64,000 nt of DNA, taken from NCBI GenBank assembly GCA_029449235.1, contig JANATG010000008.1, positions 2,232,001-2,296,000 of the forward strand, written 5' to 3'. The notes beneath the pieces were generated by a model. That model was given only the letters and a program-made list of their open reading frames with translations, did no database searches and had not been told where the DNA came from. The stretch comes from Linnemannia schmuckeri. Its lineage: Eukaryota; Mortierellomycota; Mortierellomycetes; Mortierellales; Mortierellaceae. A program made the position numbers and the translations under genes. Below are positions 12,012-23,145 of the stretch, one piece after another; the stretch's first letter is position 1; every line of letters begins with the position of its first letter.

Positions 12012-12038
12012 TTTTTTTTTTTTTTTTTTTTTTTTTTT
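12012..12038. repeat. Poly(T) tract, about 27 bases
   Basis: Uninterrupted T run inside the ferric reductase promoter. Such dA:dT tracts commonly exclude nucleosomes in fungal promoters; that role is inferred here. Confidence 0.9.
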
Positions 12039-12257
12039 CTCCTCTTTCTTCCACCTCTTCTTTTTCTTCTTCACTTCTCCCCCAAACCCAAAACACATCC
12101 ATCACTCACCCGACTCATATTCGACGCCGCCCACTCTCTCCTCTCCCCCTCTTCCTTCTCTCCCTCCTTCCTCCTCCTTCGTTCCTCTCTACGCTTTATA
12201 CCACCCTTCCCTTCTTCTCTCCGTCCTCACTCTCCCACTTAACAACTCGCTCTCTTT

Positions 12258-12265
12258 TATATATA
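12258..12265 (+). promoter_or_regulatory. Putative TATA box of the ferric reductase gene
   Basis: TATATATA about 215 bases before the ATG at 12480, in an otherwise CT-rich leader. Position is plausible for a TATA element with a long 5' UTR, but no transcript start is visible. Confidence 0.35.
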
Positions 12266-12479
12266 CCCGACCTCTACCACCCGATACACACATACCTTTT
12301 TTTTTCTTACTGCCCGATCAGGCCAACTCACCCAGGGGGGAACGCACACATACTTTTGTACAGATACAGCGCAACACTTCAAGTTCGCCCACACATCTCG
12401 ACACACAGCCTTCACTCACAACACTACGCACACTCACCGCTCTCGTATCTCCCTTCAACTCACAACGTCACCAACAGAA

Positions 12480-15400
12480 ATGGGCTACAAATTCCAGGCA
12501 CTCGCCCTGGCAACCCTCTCCATCTGGGTGATATTCCTCTTCATCGACTTCAGAATCACCTGGCTGGTTCCCGTCCGCCTCTCAGACTTGTATTACTTCA
12601 ACCGAAGGGATCTGATTTTCATCAGCCTTTTTGCCACTCCGGCCATCCTCTCCCACCTCATCACCATTTGGGGCCACTACTATCGCGCCGATGATCAATT
12701 CCAAGAGTGTATCCGTCTCGTTTCTACAACTTCTGTGAAGGAGAGGAAGAGGATCTCGATGTGGGAGAGACATGATCCATGGTTGGGGTACACATTCAAG
12801 TATTGGACACTAGTAGGTGTTTCGGTGGCATTGAATTTGGTTTGGTTTGTACAGCCGGTGGTTGTTTATTTGCCGAGGGGGAGGAAGAGACTGGGCGAGT
12901 ATGCCGCTTTCATGGGTACGTTATCTTTTTTTTTGTTATCTCCTTTCTGACTACTGGTGGCTGCTCTTTTTCTCAGTTTTGACAGACTTTTGACAACCTG
13001 TGTGATGAACACCTCCTGAACACAACAATGACAGCCTCCTATTACCTCAAGATATATCAAGTAACTGACAACCCCCTCCTCGCATCCTATCTCCCTTCAC
13101 TCGAACAATGTAGCGTACATTGCATTCGGTAGTGGATACGCAGCAATGGGATCCTGCGGTCTGCTCCTCCTTCTGGTCCTACGGAGATCGATGATGCAGG
13201 CTCTTGGGTTCACCTACGCGGACCTCTTGCCACTGCATCGATGGATGGGTGTTGCATTTATTGTCTGGAGCACGATTCATACGGTGTGCTATATCCTGTA
13301 CTATGTCCATTTCGATGCCTTTTGGCGCAACTTCAATTTTGATGGCACCACGCGAGGACCACAGAACTTGATTGCTCTTGTTGCCTATGTAAGTCACACT
13401 TTTTTTCTTTGATGAGATTTATTTTTTGGCATTCGTGTCCGGTTGTGTTCTTGGTAAAGAAGTGTAAAGAAGCACTCCTAAAAAAAGGGGTAAGGGAAAG
13501 ATGTCACGTCTTTTCTGTTCTCACATCTAATCCATCTTCGTTATAATCTCTCGATCTTCATGATACATGATAGGCGGCGTTGTTGGGTCTGGGGATAACG
13601 GCGATCCCACAAGTCCGGAGAAGCTGCTATCTCCTATTCATCACCCTGCATCGTGTCTTCACCGTCATCACCTTCGTGGGCACCCTAATGCATTACCCAT
13701 ACTACATGATCTGGTACTACGTCTTCCCCTCCGTCTGCCTCTACCTCGCTGACCGGTTCGTCCCAAAATTCATCCAATCCTGCGCCATCTCGCCCGACGC
13801 GATTTGTTCTTTTGACAAGGAAGCCGATATTCTGACCATCGTCCTCGTCTCTAAGGATCGTCTCGAGCCACTCAAACCATATTACCCGGGAGATTATGTC
13901 AATATCGAGTTTCCCGAACTGAGCATGATTTACCATCCGTTTACGATTGCGTCGTATTGGGCTGAGGATCCATATTCGATGACGATTTATGTGAGGACTT
14001 TCCAGGAGACAAAGACGAGTTGGACGGGTGCGTTGGCAAGACTGTGTGAGAATGCGACAACGGATGAGCCTGTGGTGTTGAAGGCTAGGGTCGATGGAGT
14101 CTTTGGAGATCGGACGCATGATTACCTCTCGTCTGGTGTCGTGGTCATCTTCTCCGGTACGTTTTCTCCTGTCAGTCTTTTATATTTTTTTTCATGTTTT
14201 CATTTTATGGTCTCTTATGCGCCTCGTCCAATTATTTACCACCATATTTTTCATTTTTATTTCATTCACAAATTAGCGGGAGCGGCGATCACGACATTCA
14301 TGGGCCTCCTAAAAGCAATGGCGGCCCAGATCGAGGCCTCTCAGAAATCAATGAATAACCCAGCAACGATCGAAGTCCATCTGATCTGCACCTTCCGTTA
14401 CGAGAGCGAGCTTTATGCCTATGGCGATTTTATGCACAGGATCACTCATGACCCCCGGTTCACGTCTTGGCTCCACACCCAGATCTATGTCTCGAGACCT
14501 GATAAGACGGCCCCACCGCCGTTGTGTGAGAGTGGGTTGTGTACGAGTGAGTTTGTCTGTGGACGTGTTGACGAGCTGAGCCAGGATGGGGATGATGAGA
14601 GAAAGGATCACGAGTCGGCGCCGTTGTTGGGAAGAGGCAAGGAGAGCAAGTTGAGGTATGGGTCTGTTGCTTCGAGACTCAGTAATGGCCGCCGTGCTAC
14701 TACTGTCGAGGAACAGGAGGAAGACTGTTGTATGGGCTGTGGAGCAGAGTGCTCCGGCGGCAGTGGTAGCGGTTCGACCAGCTCCAGTGCCAGCTCCGTG
14801 GCCGCCACTATCTCTGTGTCGCCACCCTCCAACTCAAGGTTCGATAGCGCATCGACCCTGACCACGAGCGATGTTAACATCAAGACTCTCCTCAACGGCG
14901 TTTCTGCCTCTGCTGCCGCCGCCGCAGCCTTTGCCTCAGGATGCTACCGCTACAAGACCCTCCCAACCTTCCCAGCTGCAAACTCGGCCGCTATTGCCAC
15001 CATCCACGCCAAAAAAGACCTCTACCTCACAACCCTCATCCTCGTCCTTCCTATGCTGGCCTACCTGTGGGGACGCGCCATCCCTTGGGAGGGGACGTAT
15101 AAAGGCGAATACCGGTGGTGCCGCACGACTAAAGAACTGGATCAACATATGACCAACCGGTGTATGTGGAGTTATGCGATCTTGCCTGGGATTGTGCATG
15201 TTCTGGCTGCTAGTTGTATAGGGTATCTGGCGCTTTTTGTGGCCAGGCGGACTAACTTGTTTAGGGCCAGTTCGAGTCATGGCGGCGTTGGTAGAGTAGC
15301 GACGGCATCAGTGGCGGAGACGAATAATGCGGCGTTCAGGTCGTATGCAAACTTGATCCGTGGACTTGGCGGTGATGGTGCCTCTGCTGCAGCTGTTTCA

Positions 15401-15724
15401 GGAAGCGCGACGTTGCACCGCCATGGGGTGATGAAGGCTGCCGTCAAGAAACAGCAAGGGATCGAGTTCAAGCGTGGACGAATCCAAGTTAACCATCATA
15501 TCCAAGAACTCATCTCCCTCGGTGTTGGCCACCGTCGTGGTGGTAAAAGAAGTGACGAGGCCGAGTCGTTGATTGGTGGAGTGGAGGAGCAGGAAGTGAA
15601 AGTGAAGGAGGGAGGAGTGATTGTGTTTGGAGGTGGACCGGACGCGTTTGTAGACATGATTGAGGAGAGTTGTAAGAAGGCTCGTTGGGCTGTTGATTTC
15701 CACCGCGAGACTTGGGCTCCTTAA
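12480..15724 (+). CDS. Ferric reductase / FRE-NOX superfamily metalloreductase
   Basis: A membrane flavocytochrome that would move electrons from cytosolic NADPH through FAD and haem to extracellular ferric (or cupric) ions. Exons 12480-12915, 13114-13388, 13574-14156 and 14277-15724 join in frame to 913 residues. The N-terminus has membrane helices. Haem-ligand candidates lie in LPLHRWMGVAF plus the following IHTVCYILYY and in ITLHRVFTVITFVGTLMHYP. The FAD box is HPFTIAS. The NADPH-binding glycine loop is split by intron 3 (FSAGAAITTFMGLLKAM), and the C-terminus has the family ending GGGPDAF...VDFHRETW. A long insertion between NADPH motifs (about residues 490-875) holds Ser- and Ala-rich stretches and two extra membrane helices near 683-700 and 730-755. 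The upstream GATA motifs fit iron repression. It converges on HTD2 206 bases away. FRE rather than NOX is likely but not proven. Confidence 0.9.
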
Positions 15725-15930
15725 ATATTGCTATTTCACATCTTATGCTGCACCATTTTTTGCATACCAGCTTCTTTTTCCCTTTCTTCTACCTTCTACA
15801 TACACATACACTGATTTACTATAGAGACACCTTTTACATATCATTGCATAGCATGCTGCCATTTCATAAAACGCAACCTCATCATCGCTACTTAATACAT
15901 AAAAGACAGTTACTACTTTAGTGTCTATTG

Positions 15931-17306
15931 TTACTGCTCCTGGACGACTTCAACGGTGCCAGACATGGCAAGTCCACCTTGAGGGTTCTCGACCCAGACT
16001 TCATAACTCGCTTCGACTTCTGCGTCCATGGTAGGGATGAGTGCCATCTTCTTGGCACAGATCTTGATGGGCTGATCAACGTAGAGTGGGGAGAGAGCTC
16101 GATAACGGAAGTTCTTGATGATTTGTCCAGGCTGGAGAAGGGATTGACGGAGGGGTTCGAGGAGGAATGTTGCCGAGAGGGGGCCGTGTACCAGACAGGC
16201 TGTTGTAGGGAGGGAAGGAAGGGAGAAGGAGTTGTAAAGCGAAGAAGGAAGGAAGGATGTTTGGGATCAGTTGGTGTTCAGTTTAAAGTGTGTCGCAAAT
16301 TAGTGGCACATTACGAGAAATCATTTTTACTGCGATCAGTTGGAAAAGAGATAAAAGAGATGGTTAACTTACCAGGGTGGTCTTCAACGTTGTTAGCGTA
16401 CTCGTGGTCAAAATGGATGCGGTGGCTGTTAAAGGTCAAGGCCGAGTAGCGGAAGAGCTGGATCGCTGTCGGGTGCACATCCATCGACACATCCGCCTGT
16501 CTTCTCGCTATTTTTTTTTTTTTTGTTTAATTCACAAGCATGAAAGTAGATTGTCAGTCCCTTCAATCCAACACCAAACATTTAAACAAGAGAGACAATA
16601 AAGCAAAAGAGAACTCACGTTTGACAAGTTTAGGCTTGACAGGAGTTTCCTTATCCTTTTCCATGTACACAAGCGTCCTGGTATCGGTCAACGCGAACCC
16701 AAACTCATTCTCGACCACCTTCTCCAAACTAACAAACACCATCACCTTCCCCTCCCGATTCTCTTTAACATCTACCCCCGTACACCGCGTCTTCATCACC
16801 ATCTCTTGACCGACCCTCAGCAGGTTGGCAGGGTTTTGCTCAACTCCGCCACCGGCCCACATCCGTGCAAGGAAAGGTGCGGGGGGTGCATGTGTCATTT
16901 CGTAACCATCTTCGCCGAGGTCGGATTCGCCGATCATTGGGGGGAAGAAGGCGTGGTGCCAGTTTACGGGGAGTGGAGTGCCGGGTGCGAAGGATGAAGG
17001 GGAGAGAGGTGAAGGAGAGGGGGTGGATTTGTTGAGGGTCATGGAGAGCATTTGGAGGGTTTGCGGGCGGATTGTGTCGCGTTCGAGGAGGACGGGTTTT
17101 TGGAGGATGTTAGTCTTCCAGGCTGAGATAATGTCCGCTGCCGAGGAGCCCGAAGTTGAGTAGTGTGCATGCGGAGACGCGACGACGGAAGAAGAGAGAG
17201 ACGGGAGGAGGTGGTGGGCGAATGGAGAGAGTGAGGTAAGTGAAGTCTTGGAGGCGGTTGTTGCTCTGAGGGCGAGCCTTGAATGGGCCAGCATGAGGAA
17301 TGCCAT
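15931..17306 (-). CDS. HTD2: Mitochondrial 3-hydroxyacyl-thioester dehydratase (mtFAS), HTD2 family
   Basis: Dehydrates 3-hydroxyacyl-ACP in type II fatty-acid synthesis inside mitochondria, the pathway that supplies lipoate. Minus-strand exons 17306-16619, 16507-16373 and 16199-15931 join in frame to 363 residues. The first 55 residues are Ser/Arg/Ala-rich without acidic residues, as in a mitochondrial targeting peptide. Family marks are WHHAFFPP, then DGYEMTHAPPAPFLARMWAGG shortened around residues 135-155, and the hotdog hydratase motif FRYSALTFNSHRIHFDHEYA in exon 2, with its paired His/Asp. Exon 3 completes the hotdog (LVHGPLSATFLL). The exon 2 acceptor (ATAG before CGAGAAG) is chosen by phase; nearby alternatives break the frame. 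It is divergent from PEX6, with 588 bases between start codons. Confidence 0.92.
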
Positions 17307-17894
17307 TCTCGTCCGGTTGCTGGGTTGGTTGTAGAGAAGGAAGTGAATGAATGGGTGTGAGAAAAAAGAGGTCCGTTCCAGTTTTCACTTTTTTCAGGAA
17401 CAAAAGAAGCCGAAGTGGGCCAAGGGGAAAGAGTAGGAGCAAGCCACCGATTGGCTCGATCTGCTGTGATCATGTGAACACGGACCGGGGAAATTAGAGA
17501 GGTGTGAGGCCGTGTTTGAACAAAGGGTGGAGTTGAATTGGGTTGGAGGAAAGTGGGGACAAAGAAGAAAGAAGAACCCACCCGCTTTGCACGTCCAAGT
17601 CTGCCTACACACGAGTGAGCCGACACTTTTCTTTTTTATTTTCTTGTTCCTTCTTTTGGTTTCTTCACACTTCCCTGTCACTTTCTACTTCTTACTCTTC
17701 CTTTTTCCTTTCTTTCTGTCACTTTCTCTTTTCTTCCTTACTCTCCCTTTCTTCTCTCTCATCACTTCACACTAGACCTCCTCATTACATTTTTCTCCTT
17801 GCTTATTCCAGTCTACATTCCCCTTACTCCTTCCCTATCCTAATCTCTTTCCATTCATTCCGAGGACCCGCAAACAAACAAAAAACACAAGACC
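17307..17894. promoter_or_regulatory. Bidirectional promoter between HTD2 and PEX6
   Basis: The only sequence available to drive HTD2 leftward and PEX6 rightward. The right half (17610-17860) is strongly CT-rich on the plus strand, like other leaders in this window. No coding content was found. A link between the mitochondrial lipid enzyme and the peroxisome gene through this promoter is possible but unproven. Confidence 0.5.
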
Positions 17895-20800
17895 ATGCCA
17901 GTCTCCAGTAATAACACCGCTCATGCTCGCGTTCAGTCCAAACTTCAAGTCCGCCCAGAAGAGTCTCTTCAACGAGACTCTGAGGCCGCCCTCCGTCGCC
18001 TTCACCAGACAGTTCAGGTCACTAAGCCCGTCTGGAACCAGCTCACCAGTAGCCGATCTAATGTCGATATCCATGGTAGGAGGACGTCTCTTTATCGCAT
18101 TTCATGGACACGACAAGGAGGATGATCGGAACAGGAGGGGGAATGATGCAGCGAAGAAAATGCGACAGGTCTAGGGATAGCGATTGAGCCACAGGACAGA
18201 CGATCTGCCAATTGAACAGGATACGATTACAAGCCAGGATCAATTGATCGGAGAGAAAAGGCTGAAAGTGACAAGAGACAACTCGCCAGGAGGAAATCCG
18301 CCCGGCAGGAAGGGAAAACCCACCGTTTTTTACATGCTTCCCCGTCGGTTGTGCAAAGGAAGCATTTTTTCTCTTGCCCAACTAAAATGTGTCACTGTGT
18401 GGGCTATTGCAAGTCAACCAGCCATTTTATGTGAACCTTGATTTTTTTCTTTTCCACGGGCTAACGGACGAAACACACAACATTCTAATATAACAAATCA
18501 GGCTCGGTTCCGGTTGCGATCGTCACCTCGCAAGACTCGTTCCCGATGCACACTGCCGCCAAGCATATCCCCCGACCATTGCTCAACGCCATCGTCACCC
18601 GGGCCATCCTCTTGACCTCTTCCATTGATGGTCATGTCGCCGACGTGAGTTTTTGGTGTTGGCTATCTCACCTTGCAAAGGCGAACTAACGCTGTGTGCC
18701 ATATTACGTGCAGTTGATAGCTAACGGACATCTCTTTGGATTAAAATGGAATAGACGACGGAGAATGAGTGCTTTATTACAGGAGAGTTCGCAAGGAAAT
18801 ACTTCCCATCAACTAGATTTGACAGCCAAGTTCATATTACCATTCAAAAGACCGATCTAGTTGTCCTGGACGAAGTCATCCTTGCCGCCACCACTTCCGA
18901 GGCATACGAGATCATCTCAGAAGGTATATATATCTTGCAAGTGAATAAAAGGTTTAAAGAGAAATCGAGGGAATGAAAATGATGATTCTAACCATAAAGT
19001 GGTATATCTCGATCAAACGCAACTTAGAACCAAGCTTGATTTCGAGTCACTTTCTACCAGAGGGTGGTGAGCCAGTCATCATTCAATATGACCAGACATA
19101 CACAATCCAGGGTCCCAACGGAGAGCAATTGCCGGTCAAGGCTCTTATGTGCAACCCGGTTCTGCAGGGCATCATGGAGGAGGATACCAGCGTCATTTTC
19201 ACCGATATGGCTGACGAAGCACTGAATCAACAACCTTCTACCACCAACGCAGAATTCTTTGGATCGGCCATCCCCAACAACCATCTCAACATTTTCGAAA
19301 ACGAGGCTGATCCCTTTGAATTCGATGCCGACTTTATTGCCTCCCGGTTCTTGGTCAAGGACCATCATCATACGTCGACTGGATCCAAGAGTGCTTTCAA
19401 GGACCTGCACTTTTCGATTGCGGAATTGGAGGACGACGATGATGAGGATGATGATGATGAGGAGGAGGACAACAATACGTTTTCGGATGTCATGGAAGAT
19501 TCCGGAGATGAGATTGATGGTCGGAAGATCCACAAGGAAGTCAACGGGCATAGCCGGCGCATACGGTCGTTCTCGCACCAGGCGGCTGATAGTACCAAGG
19601 CTTCTTCTACTGCTGGGGAGAAGGAACGGCTGGTGAAGAAGACCTCTGTCGACTTTGCGCCTTGGGTCCAGAAGGGTCATTACCCATCTCAGAAGCTATC
19701 TCCTCAGCCCTCACCTGAGGACGATCCCGAGGCAAGAATCTTTGTTGATGTCGCACAGCTTGGAAAGCTGCGTGTCTTTAGCGGTGACTGGGTAAGAATA
19801 CTCTTCCATTATCTGTTTCTTGTATTGTTGGTGGAGTAAAAAACATGATCAAATACTTGAGTATTAACCGCCATTTTGAATTCGCCTTCTTTCTCCAGGT
19901 TGTGGTATCTGCAAAGGAGCCAAAGGCGACGACTCGTTTCTGCAGGATCTACGGATTGACATTCCCAGTAACAGATGCAACCAAGGCCTTGGACTTGCCT
20001 CGTGTCTACTTGCCCGCAGGACTTCACTTCAACCTCGGATCTCCTGCAACTCTCACCATTGATGCTGCTCATCTGAAGCAGGAGGAGCCCACCATCGCCA
20101 AGGCGGTCACTGTTGCCAGAGTGGCCTCCCCTGCTACGGTCGACAAGGCCTTGCAGACTGCCTGTCTTGAGGCTTTGAAGGAGTGGTTTGAGGAGTATGA
20201 ACGTGTGGTCTGTGAGGGTGACGTTATTGGTGTGGAGATTGATGAAGAGGCAGCTAAGCTTGCTCCAAAGCAGTTGGGACCCGAGGATGCTGGCGATCTT
20301 GACATTAGGCTTCCTTTGTCCGCATCGACGTTGAAGACTACTATTTACTTCAAGTTGACTCATTTGGAAGACGCAGGTAGTCCCAACAAGCATACTCAGT
20401 TGGTTGATCCTTCGGTCACAAAGATGATTCAGTCTGGACTTGAGCACTCTCGCGTTCCCCCCAAGTTGAAGCGCAATGGTATGTTTTTTTTGTTACTCAG
20501 AGTTATTATTTGCCACTAAATAGTTGAACTCTTCACTAACGTCCCGACATCTACATAATCAGCTCGCAGCCCAGCAATCCCAGCGTTGGATGACGCTTCA
20601 GCGCCTAAGGCATTCGCTCAGCTGTACCAATTGGTGTCATCTGGACTGCACCCCTTCTCGTCCAAACTGGGCCTGAACTGCACTGTGCTGTTACACGGTG
20701 CTCGTGGCATCGGCAAGAAGACAGTAATTGACTGGGTCGCAGATCTTGCAGGAATCCATGTGATGGAGGTCAACTGCTTCGACATTGCCAGCGACACTGA

Positions 20801-23145
20801 CGCCAAGACCGAGGTTGCTGTTCGGGCCAAGTTTGATAAGGCTGTCGCCTGTGGGCCCTGTATCTTGGTGCTTCGCCACATCGACGCCCTTGCGAGAAAG
20901 AGTGTCGCTTTGGAAACCGGTCAAGGTAAGCTACAAAACCTGTCATTGTTGTTATGTGTGTCTTGTTCCAGATATACAGTAGTTAACGCATTTCTGCCTA
21001 CTGATCATTATAGAGCCAATTTTGTCGACTGTGCTCAAGGATTGCTTCACGCAGCTAGGCGATGCGTTCAAGACGATGGGCCACCCTGTGACGGTGATTG
21101 CGACGACTGGAGATATCGACAAGGTGCCCACGTCAGTTTTGGGATGCTTCTTGCACGAGATTGGATTCGATGCGCCCGATGAGGCTCAGCGTTTGGCCAT
21201 CTTGAAGAACTTGACGACGACGACTCCCCTGGGCCCCGATGTCTCGTTGAACTCGTTGGCTACGCAGACCGCGGCCCTGGTTGCCAAGGATCTTGTCGAT
21301 CTTACTGGTCGTGCTGGTCTTGTCGCCATTGACCGTGTCGAAAAGTCCATGTAAGTCCCTTGCTCTACACTCTTGTTGATCTTTAACTTTGGTTACCGAT
21401 ATTTAACGGCTGATTTATTTTATACATGGATATCGTTCATAGTGAGGAGTGGAACAAAGGAGCTGTGGCCGCTCAAAGCTTGGTCAATGCTGGAGTCACT
21501 GTCACGGCAGCAGATTACGACACTGCGTTGAACAAGGCCCGCGCCTCGTACTCGGACTCGATCGGAGCACCCAAGATCCCCAACGTCACCTGGGACGATG
21601 TCGGAGGTTTGGCGTCCGTTAAGAACGATATTCTCGACACTATCCAGTTGCCCCTAGAGCACCCCGAGCTCTTTGCCAGTGGGCTCAAGAAGCGATCTGG
21701 TATTTTGCTGTATGGCCCTCCCGGTACTGGAAAGACTTTGCTTGCCAAGGCTGTAGCAACCTCGTGCTCGCTCAACTTCTTCTCGGTCAAGGGTCCTGAG
21801 CTGTTGAACATGTATATCGGAGAGTCTGAGGCGAACGTTCGCAGAGTCTTCCAGCGTGCCCGTGATGCCAAGCCATGTGTCATCTTCTTTGACGAGTTGG
21901 ATTCCGTCGCACCCAAGCGTGGAGAGAAGGGAGATTCTGGAGGGGTGATGGATCGTATTGTCTCACAGTTGCTTGCTGAACTCGATGGCATGAACGGAGG
22001 CGAAGGGTCGGGAGATGTGTTTGTGATTGGCGCGACCAACCGACCGGATCTGTTGGATCCAGCCTTATTGCGTCCTGGGCGGTTCGACAAGTTATTGTAC
22101 CTGAGTGTCAGTACCAAGCATGAGGAACAGCTGAGGATCATCCAGGCATTGACGCGCAAGTTCCGTTTGCATCCTTCGTTGGATCTCGCCAATGTTGCAG
22201 AGAAGTGTCCCTTCAACTACACCGGAGCGGATTTCTATGCGCTTTGTTCGGATGCTATGCTCAAGGCCATGACTCGTACCGCTGACGGTATTGAGAGCCG
22301 CGTTGGTAAGTTCCCTCTCTCTTGTTTGTTCTCTCGCGTTTGTGTATATCTTTGACTGTTTTTCAAGTCGACTAACTGAATTTTTGTGTCTTGTACTACC
22401 AACAACCATGAAAATAGTGGCGATTAACAAGGACGAGACATCAACACTGCCTCGCCCAATTACATCCCAATACTACCTGGACCACCTCGCCCAGCCAGAA
22501 GAGATTGTTGTCCAAGTAACCGAGGAAGACTTTGACCAAGCCCTGGCCGAATTGATCCCCTCCGTATCCGCTCAGGAACTGGAGCACTACAAGCAGGTCC
22601 AAAAGATGTTCAACAGTGACGATTTCGCAAAGGAGGCCGAGGCTGCTGCTGCTGCTGAGGCTGAGAAGAAGAAGTTGTTGTATCAGGAGCAGGAGGAGAA
22701 GGAATTGGCGGAGGCGCTGAGGAAGGTCGAGGAGGCTCAGAATCTGATCTCTGCCGAGTCTCATCATCAACATCATGAGGAAGGAGAGGAGGAGGAAGAG
22801 TACGTTAATGTTGGGAAGGGGAAGGGTAAGGAGGTGAAGGGAAAAGGAAAGGGACGGTCTGTGGAGTATAGCCATGTGGCCGACCATGTCACACAAGAGC
22901 AACATCATGCTGACGAGGAGGTGTCACACCAGGCAGAGGAGGAGCAGCAGGTGGTGGAGAGGACGTCTGCTGTTGAAGGGGGTGCTGCTGCAACCGCGAC
23001 TGGTGGCAACAATGGGTTGGAGGAGCCACTGATGGTAAGCGAGCAGGATCAGAATGCTATTGAGGAAGTTCTTGGTGGATCCGGCAATGGCAATGGCAAG
23101 AAGAGTGGGAAGGGTAAAGCCAACAAGGGCAAGGGTCGTAAATAA
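17895..23145 (+). CDS. PEX6: Peroxisomal biogenesis AAA ATPase PEX6
   Basis: With PEX1 it extracts the ubiquitinated import receptor PEX5 from the peroxisome membrane. Nine exons (17895-18075, 18502-18644, 18755-18923, 19061-19791, 19899-20478, 20563-20925, 21014-21350, 21443-22305, 22418-23145) join in frame to 1364 residues, longer than yeast (about 1030) or human (about 980). The D1 cassette near residue 645 has a weakened Walker A (GARGIGKKT) and a Walker B lacking the acidic pair (CILVLRHIDAL). D2 is canonical: GPPGTGKT near 925, FFDELDS near 982, and GATNRPDLLDPALLRPGRFD near 1030. A strongly acidic run lies near residue 370. The last 150 residues form a charged tail: Ala/Glu coiled-coil-like, His/Glu-rich, then repeated GKGKGK. 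The start is the ATG that keeps exon 1 in phase with exon 2. Confidence 0.95.

Larger units (their letters stand above)
10521..12479. other. Intergenic region, promoter of the ferric reductase
   Basis: About 2 kb without a recognisable gene. It carries three exact ATCTGATAA motifs (listed), CT-rich tracts at about 11340-11500 and 11620-11680, a 27-base T run at 12012-12038, and a TATATATA box at 12258. Short open frames here are low complexity. Confidence 0.6.

Noticed and set aside
12956..13074. A possible extra ferric reductase exon (ASYYLKIYQ) between exons 1 and 2
   Set aside because: Using it leaves the next exon out of phase; skipping it joins exon 1 to exon 2 in frame with a continuous membrane segment.
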